A stretch of DNA of 64,000 bases from Melastoma dodecandrum (Eukaryota; Streptophyta; Magnoliopsida; Myrtales; Melastomataceae): the NCBI GenBank assembly GCA_029817715.1, contig JARUPY010000089.1:2865501-2929500 (forward strand). The letters run 5' to 3'. Position numbers and translations under genes: made by a program. Below the pieces are notes generated by a model. That model did no database searches and was not told where the DNA came from. It saw only the letters and a program-made list of their open reading frames with translations. This document shows positions 25,654-37,480 of this stretch, one piece after another; the stretch's first letter is position 1, and each line of letters opens with the position of its first letter.

Positions 25654-28027
25654 ACAAACAACAGCACTTCCCGTCTTCCTCAATCTCAATGTTTTTCTTT
25701 TATTTTCTCATTTATTTCTCATCCCCCACCTTTCGATATCTCCGGTTGAAAATGTGTATAATACCCCCCACAACCCCACCTGTGGATATCATTTCATGTG
25801 GGGGCGCTGTTGTATTAATTACTTGACAGGACTAACCGTCCGGATCCGATCGACTACATGCGCGGTATCCATTTCATTCCTTTTCGTTACGGATATGGTA
25901 TCTAGCTGGGATCGCGAGCGGTCGACTTCCGAGGGCAATGAAATCCCAACTTTCACGTACGTATGCGTCTTCGGACCACTCTCATTATTCACTTTCACGG
26001 TCGTCGAAATCGCGATCGATCCATTCATGATGATAAAGCCGGGCGGAATGTAACTTAAACTCGACCGTGGGAATTCGAGCAAATAATTCAAATGGGTGGA
26101 CAGACATTCTGATGAGGAGGGTTTGGGGAGGGAGAGGGACCGTCTCGGTGCCCATTTCTTCCCGGGACAAGATATTTTTTCTTCCATTGTCCTTTCACCT
26201 CAGCCTAACAGATTGATCTTCTCCCAACAACTTTCATTGAAGAATTATTGTTTCCAGCCCATTTTTCGCCTCAACCCTTCCTTTCTTTCATCAGCATTTC
26301 TTGTCCATGTCTTGTGCTTCGTCGGCATTTTGACCCCCCCCCCTTCTACCACGTGACGTTGTCCTCACCTTGTATCTATCTGTACATCTCATCCCATCCC
26401 CCCACATACCGAACTTGTGGAATATAATCCGTCGCGCATTAAATTCGCCATCTAGACTTTGGCACAAGTGGGTCCGTCTAGTCATTGAGTACTAGCTCAC
26501 ATCCACATTCACTCAACTCTGATCGATCACTGATTAAAACCAACCTGTTCCCGGTTTAAAACAAAGGGTTGCCTTGTTTCGGAATCTCGAAGAAGCTCAC
26601 TTCACCATGCACTAGACGATCCGATTCAAGTCGTATCGGTATAAAGAGAAAAAAAAAAGACTCGGAGGGTGAATATTTGGTATCAGTTTGCTTAAGATAA
26701 ACCGAGATATATGATCAGTCTGATCGCATGAGAACAAGAACCTAAACAGCAACTCGCTCCCTACTGAATTATTTATTTAATAACAGAAAGATTATCTCAT
26801 GTCCCTGAATGAAGCATCAAAATTTTATTGAATGGGGCCGTGTGGAAAATGGTTGTGGCACACGAGGACTCTCGGTATTATTATAATTTCGAAGAAGAAG
26901 CTAACGAAATGGACAAGACGCACGAATGGAGAGATCGAAATCAAAAGGCACTTCGTGCGTAGCAAAACACACCAAACACAGAAGAAAAAAAAGAATGGAT
27001 TCTCCGTCAGATCACTATATGTTGGATCATGTTAGGGGGCGAGGGGGGGCAAATACCTAAGATCCTCCATTACCGAGAGTGACTCAAGAATGTTACCCTC
27101 CCGAGGCACATTGATGCCTATCCACAGGATCCTGTCCAAAGGGCCCGAAAACAATATCAAAACCCAGATCCCCACAATTGTTACTATCAAAGGGACTAGG
27201 GTTTTTGAATAGAGGAGGAATGGACTTTACATCCTCTCCCCTGCCCCAACTGTTGATCATTTCAGGGACATTAGGGGTGGAGGACTGACAGAACAGAGGT
27301 TGCCACCTTCATGTGGCGTCGAGACAATCGATGTCTCGTCTCCACTGGTAACACTTACATAAATGTCTGACTATACATACACAGCTATCATACGCGTGTG
27401 CATATGTGTGCGGACTACATCGTCCACCCATGTGTGTCTAACAAAATAGAGGTTGAGAAAAGAGGGACAATAATTCGATTTTGAAATGAAGACGCACAAG
27501 GCAACCCAACCCACCATGATTTGTCTTTGCATTGCCATACAACCTTTCTTATCTTTAGAAGAAGAGGAATTCTGGGTGCAATACCATCATGAAGGAGAGA
27601 GTCGCAAGAATGGAAGAGGGTTTCTCAAGGGAATGTGGCAGACAAAAAAAAAGGAGGAAAACCCACTTGGGATCCCAATCTTCTCCAAACCCAATTTTTT
27701 TTTTTTTAGGAAAAGGGGGTTGTGTCATATTTTATATCATCGACTTTTGAAAATTAATATTCTATCATAAATGGAAACAATATGTAATCTTTTCAGGAAA
27801 GAATTTTCTTTATTACGAAAAGAGGAGGAGACCTTCGTACGCTTTGATTCCTCCATCCACATGACTGTGTTTGGACCAACCTGATAAAAAGAGTATATAT
27901 AATTACAATGATTGCTGTAATTTTTTAGAAAGATTCCCCCCCACCCCCACATGAGAGAATAATACAGGGAATTTTCTATCAATATCTCAGAATACCACTC
28001 TGGTCCGACCACGGCATCCCAGAGCAC

Positions 28028-28088
28028 GGCCCAGGGGGCCCTTGAAAATGAGAACGGGCCTTAATTTGGGCCCAAATTCTCCGGCCCA
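28028..28088. promoter_or_regulatory. Orphan GGCCCA/TGGGCC cluster
   Basis: GGCCCA at 28028, a palindromic TTTGGGCCCAAA centred near 28070, and GGCCCA at 28083. These resemble TCP-bound site II elements, but no recognised gene starts nearby; SQD2 begins 2 kb downstream. A 75-codon frame starting with ATG at 28150 follows, with no recognisable domain. Confidence 0.35.
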
Positions 28089-28538
28089 GCCCATTCGACG
28101 CAATCAACCCACCTTACCCTCCTCCACAAACTAAAATCAGGGGTTGGGAATGAAGGCCGGTGAAATCATTGGAACTTATTACAGCAACTACGTGTCTACC
28201 TACCCCCATGTCCGAACGCTCCAGATGTACTGTGACACTGTACTTACAATACATCGGCTGGGACCAAAACAACTGAAAAATTCGCGCGAAGAATTATTGA
28301 GGGCACATAGACTTCATTGCGACGGAACATTTCCACGAGGTCAAGTTTGTAATGTACCTAGCCCTAACAATCCATAGAACGAACTTCCGCCACAAGATGC
28401 TCGACCCTTACTTCGTGTTCATGAAATCACTTTCCTCAACCAGCTGCCGGAAGGGCCGACATGCAAGGGGCGAATTGTCTATCAGAAAAATAAAATATTA
28501 ATCACACGCTAGTTAAACAATAACCAGATGGAGTAATT

Positions 28539-28616
28539 TGGGCTTTCTTAAGATATTGGGCCTCCGCTGAAAATAATGGGCTATCTGTAAGAGGGCGGCC
28601 CTTTTATAAAAGCCCA
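28539..28616. promoter_or_regulatory. Second orphan site II cluster with a TATA-like box
   Basis: TGGGCT at 28539, TGGGCC at 28557, TGGGCT at 28577 and AGCCCA at 28611, with TTTTATAAA at 28602-28610. The arrangement looks like a promoter, but the following sequence has only a nine-codon frame (beginning MEDADDD) and the 28641 hairpin. Confidence 0.35.
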
Positions 28617-28640
28617 AATAAAAAGCCGCCGTGATGATTG

Positions 28641-28665
28641 TGGTCGTAATATTACATTACGACCA
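28641..28665. other. Perfect hairpin containing TAATATTAC
   Basis: Ten-base arms (TGGTCGTAAT and ATTACGACCA) flank a five-base loop, ATTAC. The nonamer TAATATTAC, the conserved nick-site motif of geminivirus origins, spans 28648-28656. Alternatively the stem can be drawn as six pairs (TGGTCG/CGACCA) with a 13-base loop that holds the nonamer, closer to a viral origin. No Rep-like reading frame was seen nearby, so this may be coincidence. Confidence 0.5.
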
Positions 28666-30076
28666 TTATTTGATGGTTCACGGTAACAACATGGAGGATG
28701 CCGACGACGATGGGAAATGATGATAAAAATAGAGAAGAATGAATTATAGCTTAAAGACCTCCATCGATATCGGAATATCCGATTGGAATATCTCGTGACT
28801 CGACCTGTTTTCCTAGTCCCGGGGTGGGTGTTGTTTTGGCATTACATGGGACAAAACATGTGGTCGGGACTGGCCTGACCAAAACGCTCGTCAATAAAGT
28901 AATACATTATTATAATGCCAAAAAAATATCTAATGTGGAGGTCCTCGTCATTGTTAACGACGTGAGATTATTGTGGGGGATGTTAAATTCCATGTGTGAT
29001 AATAATTGTTTGACTTACCATTTTCGGCATTCCCTAATCAACAAAATCTCTCGTCATCAATCAACCACATGAACCCCCCCGATGATAAAAATATGGCGTT
29101 GTTTGCTCTTGGGGTATTAAATTCAATCGCATGGCACTTAATGTTCGAATTGGGAACTACTAATCAAATGCAAAAAAATAAAAATAAAGACTAGGGTTTT
29201 GGGAGGTTCCTCGTGCCTAAATGACAAAACGTCGGCACTCCAAGCACGTGCCATGGATGTCCCCCCCCTCCTTTGTCCTTCACCTTAGTACTCGGACAGG
29301 GAGAGTTTTTTGGAAGCCTTTTCATCTTGAGTCGTCCGACCGTGACTTCTTCATTGTTTTCAATATCAATTGTGTAATATGAAGTGAAATTTTAGGTTAG
29401 ATGAACAGTCTGATCTGCCTAAACATGACCCCCCCCCCCTCCCTCCCTTCCTCTTGTTTAGTTATAAATTGTATGTGTATGTATAATGTGATTGAGCTGG
29501 CTTTTTGGGTGAAGGAATATATTCCAGTTTGATACTATATGCCACATCAACATCCACCCTCAATTAATCATAAATAATAATATCACACGAGTCATTTACC
29601 CAATGATTGATTGATTCCTCCACCAAACTAGATTTACCTTTTTAATAACAAACAAAACTGTTATTATTGTCCCCAAATATCCACAAGCCAGATTCAATGC
29701 GAAAAATCCGCACGAGGGGGGGAACAAAACACGACCAAGGAGAAGAGAGGATATGCCTTGGGATACCCAAGTAGATACCACCCCAAATGTTTCATGTCCA
29801 GACGACTTGGGTGGGGGTTTGGTCTTTTGGTCCGAAGGCTTAGAAATGGTCTTTGGCTCCAACAAGAAGAAAGAATATCCGATCCCTTGCTTCGCACCTG
29901 ATTCCAATTCCAAAACCCCAATCTCTAAAAACATTAATCACAAAATTGGGACAAACCAAACCAATAATGCTATCTCTCTCCCTATCTCTCTCTATCTTCC
30001 CAATCCACCCCTGTTTTTCTGACCATTTAGAAATTTTTTATATAACACAAGGCAGAGAACCTTAAAAGAGAAAACA

Positions 30077-33000
30077 ATGCCTGTTTCCCCTCCCGCTCTG
30101 TTGTCACCCACCACCACCAATCCCTGCCCCTTTATTCCTTTCTCTGTCCCTTCCTTTTCTTCTCCCTTTGCTCCCTCGTCTACTTCTTCTTCCAGCTGTT
30201 TCTCTGCCCCGTTTCCTCACAGATCGAGGCTTGTCCCCGCTTCTTGCTCGGTACCCGGTTGCGTTAAAGGGTGCTTCTTGCATACCCACGAGTCAAAGCT
30301 TGTCGGGGGAGCCAAAAGGAGGAGTCTTCGTGGGATTGCTCGCCGCAGGATGACTTTCTTCGCTGAGTATAGGAAGGAAAAGGTTGAGGACGGGGCTGAG
30401 GAGGAGGAGGAGGAGGAGTCTGCACGTCTCGTCTTTGATTCCGAGAACAGCTCCCGGCCGCGCCGAATCGTTCTCTTCGTTGAGCCCTCGCCTTTCGCGT
30501 GAGTGTTTCTTCCCTGTGGGTTTTATTTTATTTATTCTTTTTTTTTTGGGGTGGGTGGGGGGTGAGGGTTAATGTGATTGAAAGTCTGCATCTTTGATGC
30601 GTCTGTTTGGGTGGGTCTAGCTCTGGGTCTTGGAAGGGGATGGGGTTCTTGATGCTCGAGGGAATTACCTTGTGGTGGTTTTGGAATCCCATTGCTTGTG
30701 ATGCTGAGTTTCCGTGGATGCTTTTTTGGGTCTGTATTGTGACTGATTGCATCTCCGAGGCCTTTGTTATTGTTGTAGGTTAGTGAAGTTATTCTTGAGT
30801 GGGTGAGTCTTATGTCTGTCCATGGGTGGAATGTACCTATTCGTGCTGATGGGTTTGTGACTGGCTGTGGCGATTGGCCGTTGGAAGTGATGTTTCCTTT
30901 GTTTATGACATGATCTAACTACAATATAAGTTTTTGGTTTGGCATGAATTAAATGCTCTTGTTCTGTGGTGTTCTTCAAAGTGCTGTGTTGTTGATGATG
31001 ACAGCCGAAATTGCCTACTCCAATTTTTTCTCTTCTTTTTATCTTTGCAGGTATGTATCAGGGTATAAGAATCGCTTCCAGAACTTCATTAGGTACTTGC
31101 GAGAGATGGGAGATGAGGTAATGCTCTGAGTTTGCATTCGTCTGTAATCTGATATATAATCATTGAACTATGTTGATTGAACAAACAATGTGCAGTGTAA
31201 GGTCTAATATATGTACAGACTGTATTCCCAGTGATGCTTGAGTTGCCTAATTTCATGACTATTTTAGGTTTACGAGAATATCAATGTTTTCCTGTGACAG
31301 AGTTGCTCTGCTTCTAGATATTTGTTGAAGTATTAATTCTTTATAATTGGTTATTCAGGTGATGGTGGTCACTACTCATGAAGGAGTACCAGACGAATTT
31401 TATGGAGCTAAAATTATTGGGTCCAGAAGGTATACTGTATCAATCATTTATATCGATTGTTATTCCCCTTTAGGGGCTGTAGTCCTCATTTACAATGAAG
31501 CTGTAATGAACTCGATCAAAGACGAGTAGAATATGTGAAGTACCTCTCAATTACATAAGGTTCATTGTGCATAAAAATATAGTTGCAGAAGCCCTTGAGC
31601 TTCACAAGAGGGATGGAGAACACTGCTTAGATTTCCTTTCATTTTTTTATTCCACTGCCATTGCTAAGAATCAGCCAGACACGATTGCTTCTCTTTTTGG
31701 TTTGTTGAACCTGCCAGTTGTGGGAATGGGCCTAACGTCAAGTATGGGCATATCCAACAATAGTGCAGTTTTAGATATTTCTTCTTGTGAAGAAGAAGTT
31801 TTAATTTGTTCCTGATGTTATTCCTACCTGATTGGGTTTCTGCAGTTTCCCTTGTCCTTGGTATCAAAAGGTCCCTCTTTCTCTGGCTCTCAGCCCAAGG
31901 ATTATATCAGAGGTTGCAAGGTTTAAGCCTGACATAATTCACGCATCTTCTCCTGGAGTTATGGTAATTTCAAATCTGCTGTGACGTTATCGATTTTCAT
32001 TCATCCCAAGTTTTGAATTTTGTTGGGCGTGCAGGTTTTTGGTGCTCTCGCGATTGCAAAAATGTTATGTGTCCCATTAGTGATGTCCTACCATACTCAT
32101 GTTCCCGTGTAAGTTCAGTTTCAGATTGCTTGGCTATTTATGGCATAAAGTGTCATTGAGCTCGCTTTTCAAAGGCACTCTGTAGTGGAAGGGATGCGAT
32201 TGTTGAGTCGTGATTGATGTATCTGTTTATGTTTGGCAGATATATTCCAAGGTACACATTCAGCTGGCTGGTAAAACCCATGTGGCTTATTATCAGTAAG
32301 TCGGCAATAACTTTGTCCGACGTGTTTATGGCCTTTGTAACCAATTCATAACTGATTACTCAGCACTGTTTCTCTGGCAGAGTTTCTTCACAGAGCTGCT
32401 GATCTAACGCTGGTGCCGTCGGTGGCCCTTGGAAGAGAATTACAAGAAGCCAGAGTTGCCGCAGGTGAATTAACTCAACCCTAGTCGTCCCAGTGGTAGA
32501 TATTCATAGCTCCAGTTGTTCCAGTCTCTTTATCCTACCGGTTTGGAAAAGTTAGGCTCCAATTCCTTTGGAAATGTTAGATGGTTGTTGACCTGGCTTG
32601 TTTTTTTTTTTTCTTTTTCAGCTAACAGGATCCGGATATGGAACAAGGGTGTTGATTCTGAAAGCTTCCACCCCCGCTTCCGTTCCGATGAAATGCGTTA
32701 CAGACTGAGTGGTGGCGAGCCTGAGAAACCATTAATTGTCCACGTAGGCCGTCTTGGAGTCGAAAAGAGTTTGGAATTCCTTAAAAGGTGCGCCATTTCT
32801 CGGGCGCCTTATGTTCCACTGAGAAAAATTGATGAACCATCATTTCTTCAGATAATTGGCATTGTGCTACAATAAACCGTCTTTCCTCGATATGATGCAG
32901 TGTGATGGATAGGCTTCCGGACGTGCGAATCGCATTCATTGGTGATGGACCCTTCAGGTAATTGGACCACATTCCGCATTTGGTTCTGTTCCAAAGATCA

Positions 33001-33573
33001 ACTGTTTTTGCTGCTTGATTATGTGAAATCAGATGTTGTTCTGTAATCACCACCTTGCTCCGTAATGACAGGCCGGAGCTGGAGCGGATGTTTACCGGCA
33101 TGCCAGCCGTATTCACGGGGATGCTTTCTGGCGAAGAGCTATCTCAGGCATACGCGAGCGGCGACATCTTCGTGATGCCATCGGAGTCCGAGACGCTCGG
33201 CCTGGTGGTCCTGGAGGCGATGTCCTCAGGACTCCCCGTCGTGGCTGCACGCGCCGGGGGGCTCATCGACATCATCCCTCAGGAGGACGACGGGAAGATC
33301 GGGTTCCTCTTCACGCCGGGGGACGTGGACGACTGCATGAGCAAGCTAGAGCCACTGCTACGTGACAGAGAGTACAGAGAAACGATAGGGAAGGCTGCCC
33401 GGGAGGAGATGGAGAAGTACGACTGGAGGGCAGCGACGAGGAAGATAAGGAACGAGCAGTACAACGCCGCCATATGGTTCTGGAGGAAGAAGAGGGCTCA
33501 GCTACTGAGACCAATCCAGTGGCTGGCGAAGAGAATATTCCAGTCGAATCCTCCGGTGACGTACCGATCTTGA
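30077..33573 (+). CDS. SQD2: Sulfoquinovosyl transferase SQD2, chloroplastic
   Basis: Transfers sulfoquinovose from UDP-sulfoquinovose to diacylglycerol, the last step of sulfolipid (SQDG) synthesis at the chloroplast envelope, important under phosphate limitation. Ten exons: 30077-30498, 31051-31117, 31359-31429, 31846-31963, 32035-32108, 32240-32295, 32381-32464, 32622-32787, 32901-32957, 33072-33573; they join to 538 residues. The Ser/Pro-rich first 80 residues act as transit peptide, followed by an acidic Glu run. The GT4 fold is clear: RRIVLFVEPSPFAYVSGYKN (N-domain), PLVMSYHTHVPVYIPRYT, IWNKGVDSESFHPRFR, VHVGRLGVEKSLEFLK, and the EX7E pair E412/E420 in SESETLGLVVLEAMSSGLP. The start is the first ATG. 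A TATATAA-like string lies only about 35 bases before it, so the true transcription start is probably farther upstream. Confidence 0.95.
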
Positions 33574-34180
33574 ATGACCGGTCTTGGGTCCTTCTGAAGG
33601 TGAGTGGTGTGGTGTGTTTTGGTCTGATTTCAAATTTCGTTGTACATCTTTTTTTTTTATCAATTTTTCAATGGGGCTTTTGTTAACCGAGAGACTTCCC
33701 ATTTTTAGTTCCATTGTGCTTTGAAGACTTAAAATAAGAAGTTATTGCCCGACATTTAGTTTCATGTCATGGCACGTTCATTTGCAAGGTGCATTGAACC
33801 CATGGACATGTATTTTCCTCCCCCTATCCCTTTGAATAATCAAACACGACAGCCCATATTCATCTCTGTCGACGATCTTCGCCCGTGATATTGGAAAATT
33901 TGAATTGGTAAAATTCTTTCAGATGGGACTCCCTCTCCTCTTAGTGGATCGTCCAATTACATGCCGAAACGTGGTCTGACTCCCCATTAGACCACTTTTA
34001 TTTAATGCAAGAAAAAGGTAAGAAAGGGAAGTCGTCGTGTTGTACCCACGACAAGTAACTACTTTGCACTAATGTATTTGTTACCACCATGGGCATTAGA
34101 TGCAATGTCTTTTGCATATGCTGCTGAGTTTGTGGGACGCCCGAGAGCACATGCGTTTGGGGTTGAATGTCAAAACTCCT

Positions 34181-34203
34181 GAGGAGGAGGAGGAGGAGGA
34201 GGA
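34181..34203 (+). repeat. (GAG)n microsatellite in acyltransferase promoter
   Basis: Seven to eight GAG units about 250 bases upstream of the acyltransferase start codon. Confidence 0.85.
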
Positions 34204-34374
34204 AACCTCACCAGAACTCAAGTGGCTGGCTATGAGAAAGAAAAGGTTGTTGCCCAAACACAACTATTTGTTTAGTTTAGATTATTATGATACATACGTA
34301 ACTCCGATAATGACGATGATTTTTTAATAAATGAATGTTTTTCTCTTTCAGTAAGTGCATGCACCCAATTCCTC

Positions 34375-34382
34375 TATATAAA
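34375..34382 (+). promoter_or_regulatory. TATA box of the acyltransferase gene
   Basis: TATATAAA lies 69 bases upstream of the start codon. A transcription start about 30 bases downstream would give a leader of roughly 40-45 bases. Confidence 0.6.
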
Positions 34383-34450
34383 CACGACTCCTCGTTTTGC
34401 ACTTCTCCTAAGGAATCATCATCCATCCATCTTCAGCCAAAACACCAAAA

Positions 34451-35854
34451 ATGCCGTCTTCCTCATCCTCCACGTCTTCCCCCATCTCCATCACCTCCCA
34501 ACTCGTAGTCCACCCTTCCGACCCGGCCGCCGCCACCCACCACCCGCTTCGCCTTTCCGCCTCCGACCTCCCCATGTTGTCCTGCCACTACATTCAGAAG
34601 GGCGTCCTCCTCCCGCTGCCTCCCCCCTCCCTCATTCCCTCCCTCCCTTCCCTCTTCCGTCGCGCCCTCTCTTCCGTCCTCTCTCTTTTTCCCCCTCTCG
34701 CCTCCTGCCTTTCCTCCTCCCGCCATATATTACTACCCTCCGCAGGTGGCGTCCCTCTGGTCTTCGCCTCTGCTCCCGCCATCTCATCCCTCTCCCTTTT
34801 GGACCCCGTGTCCGTCCCTTCCACCCTCATCAATGACTTGTTCCTCCTAGATCGTGTCGTCAGTTACCATGGCCGTACCCTGCCCCTGCTCGCAGTCAAG
34901 GTCACCGTGATCGCGGATGGTATTTTCGTCGGACTCTCTGCAGACCATGCCGTCGTGGACGGCACCTCCTTCTGGCATTTCTTCAACTCGTTTGCCACTG
35001 TCGCACGCACGGAAGCGGCTAACATCAAAATCCTGCCTGACTTCTCCCGTGATGGATCGCCCTTTGACACGGCCGCCGTACTCAGCTTTCCAGCTGGCGG
35101 TCCTGCCGTCAGCTTCTCGCAGGATCAGCCCATTCGCGAAAGGATCTTCCATTTCTCCAGGGAGGCCATTTTGAAGCTCAAGGAACTGACCAACAAGGAC
35201 AAACCATGGTGCGGGAACTGGACGACGGAAAATAACTCCGAGATCATGGGCAAACAGAGCAATGACAAGATAAATGTCAAAACCAGGGCGGTAGTCGAAA
35301 TATCCTCGTTCCAGTCGCTGTGTGCACTGATGTGGCAGTCGGTCACGCGTGCGAGGAAGTTGAGCTCTGAGAAGACCACCACGTTCCGCATGGCGGTCAA
35401 CTGTCGGCACAGGGTCGAGCCACGGATGGATCCTTACTACTTCGGGAACGCGATTCAGAGCACCGCAACAGTGGCAAAGGTCGGCGAACTGTTATCAAAC
35501 AGCTTGGGATGGAGCGCGGGGCTGCTTCACGACAACGTGGTGAAGCACGGGAACGACAGGGTACGGCAGAGGGTAGCAGAGTGGGAGGCAGATCCAAGGG
35601 TGTTCCCTCTAGGGAACTTCGACGGTGCATCGATGACTATGGGGAGCTCCCCGAGGTTCCCAATGTACAACAACGACTTCGGGTGGGGGAAGCCAGTGGC
35701 AGTGAGGAGCGGGGCGGCGAACAAGTTCGATGGTAAGATGTCGGCCTTCCCGGGGAGGGAAGGGGGTGGGAGCGTGGACCTCGAGGTCGTGCTGTGCTGC
35801 GACGCGATGGATCGTATCGAGGCGGACTCCGAGTTCATGCAGTATTGCTCGTGA
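34451..35854 (+). CDS. HXXXD-type (BAHD) acyltransferase
   Basis: BAHD-family acyl-CoA-dependent acyltransferase, probably cytosolic, in the clade of uncharacterised enzymes such as At5g01210/At3g50280. Single exon, 467 residues, a normal family length. The catalytic HAVVD motif is intact (H166, D170), and the structural DFGWG motif is at 409-413. The segment RMAVNCRHRVEPRMDPYYFGN is the usual family variant of the domain-linker region. The N-terminus is Ser-rich with many C-ending codons, giving this gene a higher GC than its neighbours. A TATA box sits at a sensible distance. The acyl donor and acceptor cannot be read from sequence. It is adjacent to SQD2 on the same strand. Confidence 0.92.
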   Translation: MPSSSSSTSSPISITSQLVVHPSDPAAATHHPLRLSASDLPMLSCHYIQKGVLLPLPPPSLIPSLPSLFRRALSSVLSLFPPLASCLSSSRHILLPSAGGVPLVFASAPAISSLSLLDPVSVPSTLINDLFLLDRVVSYHGRTLPLLAVKVTVIADGIFVGLSADHAVVDGTSFWHFFNSFATVARTEAANIKILPDFSRDGSPFDTAAVLSFPAGGPAVSFSQDQPIRERIFHFSREAILKLKELTNKDKPWCGNWTTENNSEIMGKQSNDKINVKTRAVVEISSFQSLCALMWQSVTRARKLSSEKTTTFRMAVNCRHRVEPRMDPYYFGNAIQSTATVAKVGELLSNSLGWSAGLLHDNVVKHGNDRVRQRVAEWEADPRVFPLGNFDGASMTMGSSPRFPMYNNDFGWGKPVAVRSGAANKFDGKMSAFPGREGGGSVDLEVVLCCDAMDRIEADSEFMQYCS

Positions 35855-36740
35855 GTCGACGTGGTTCGCCTGTCCACGTCTTGGCCGGAAGGGAAGGGGG
35901 GGCTGTTTCCGAGGAAGATTTGTTTGACTTGAGTCAAAAGGGTCAACGGGGGCTGCCGATGACGTGGAAGTTTGGCGGTTACTTTATATTTGCTAATAAT
36001 AATATTTTAAGTAATGAGAATCGGGTCAAATCTGCCGGTTGGTAATGCGATCAAAGAGATGATCAAAAGCATAACCTCTTGTGGGGGTTCAACAGACAGA
36101 CACGCCCCAACAACGACGGGGAGATGTCGGAGTTCGCATCGTTTTCGGACACGACAAAAAATGGTTTCCCCAATGTCTTTGGCCTGCCTCTGTGTGTGTG
36201 AGTGAAGAGATCAGGTGGAGGCGGCTTAAGGCACCCCCCCCCCCAAAAATTCTAAATATTTGTCATATCAGACACATCACTTCTGATCTCATCGATGATC
36301 TCCTCCTCACCCAGCTTCAGATGCAACGCAATGTCCAAGGAAAAGCGTGTCCATGTACAATGTACTATGTGCTCTCTTCCAATCTAATCTATCTAATCTC
36401 AAACAGATTTGTTGTTTGTTCATACAACACAAACAGCTCTGTACCAAATCCAAAAGCATGCCATATGCCATCATCCTAACTCCCTTCACAATCTCTCTAT
36501 CCCTCACGTACATGCATGCCTTGAGTTTTTCCTTGCAACAGTGTTTCCTTCTCATGATGTCGTTATTTTTTGGGTCGGGGGGACTAACAACACATCGAAC
36601 TGAGACAACCCTGTCTTAATCCTAAAGATATTTGTAATAAATCCTAAGGTCCAAATGGCAGGTCGACCCAAAAAGTCGGGGCTGCTTGATATTATTTTAC
36701 ATGTTAAGACGACAGAAGTGGGGATGATTCTTGATTTGCA

Positions 36741-36820
36741 TGCTTCTCCCTGAGCCTCTGCTTTTGTTAGACAATAAACTTGCTTCCCCCTGAGCCTCTG
36801 CTTTTGTTAGACAATAAACT
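36741..36820 (+). repeat. Two-copy 40-bp tandem duplication
   Basis: Positions 36741-36780 and 36781-36820 are identical except for one T/C difference near the start of the unit. Both end in TTAGACAATAAACT. This is a recent local duplication in the spacer. Confidence 0.97.
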
Positions 36821-37480
36821 AACCCCGCACTCACTAATTTGCACGTCGCCTCCCCCCGATTTATATACATATTTTTAAAGTGACTCAAATTTCGAGTTCG
36901 GATAGACTCGAGGAACAAACGATATTGCAGATATTCATTTCTTTTATATTAGAAAAAAAATCCATCTGAACCAATTCAACGCGACCCATATGGAGCACAC
37001 CAACTGGGCATATCATTCTGTGGGGGGTAAGGAGTTTGGGATCACATGTTTTTGAAGGGTCTAAGTTCCATGAATTTGGTTAAGATTAGAAGGGCATGAC
37101 ATACATTACACCCACACACACTCCACTTCAATCAATCATTTACAATGTGGATGGATGGAATTCTATCCCTTTATCTTTTATTTTATTTTTCCCCAGGCAA
37201 TGCAACGAACAACAAGTGGGGGGATGTTGTAAGAAAAAGGAAGAAAAGAAAAGGATTGGTACTATGCTATTTTGTCCTCCTCCTTTTCATTTTTATTATG
37301 GGGAGAAAGTACTCCAGACACTTGCTATGGATTGAGTGATGGAGGAGGAGGAGATGGCAAAAAGCTTCCTTTCTGTCAAAAGCTGTCGAATGTAGCCTTT
37401 TCGGGGCATATGAAAATTAGTGCCATGTGTTTATGCGGGCGTCAAATTTTCATTACCTGTGTGGTAATTAATATTACTAA

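Larger units (their letters stand above)
21089..30076. other. Nine-kilobase gene-free spacer between LAX1 and SQD2
   Basis: The two flanking genes point away from each other. I find no conserved coding segment here on either strand. Contents: a TATAAAA-like element near 21930 on the LAX1 strand (which would give a leader of about 0.8 kb), a (TTC)n tract at 21704-21737, a (GGA)n tract at 23596-23618, G or C homopolymers near 24290, 25630, 26333 and 29430, G-box cores near 26350 and 29245, site II clusters at 22220, 28028-28088 and 28539-28616, and a hairpin at 28641-28665. The remainder is A/T-rich single-copy-looking sequence. Confidence 0.6.
33574..34450. other. Spacer between SQD2 and the acyltransferase
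   Basis: SQD2 3' region plus acyltransferase promoter. Contains a (GAG)n run at 34181-34203. No gene recognised. Confidence 0.5.

Noticed and set aside
25241..26053. 270-codon open frame in the LAX1-SQD2 spacer
   Set aside because: It crosses microsatellite and poly-C tracts, begins in low-complexity sequence and shows no domain or conserved block. Stop-free by chance.
28634..28740. Possible C/D snoRNA (GTGATGA and ATGATGA near site II motifs and a TATA box)
   Set aside because: No CTGA D box or closing terminal stem found at a suitable distance.
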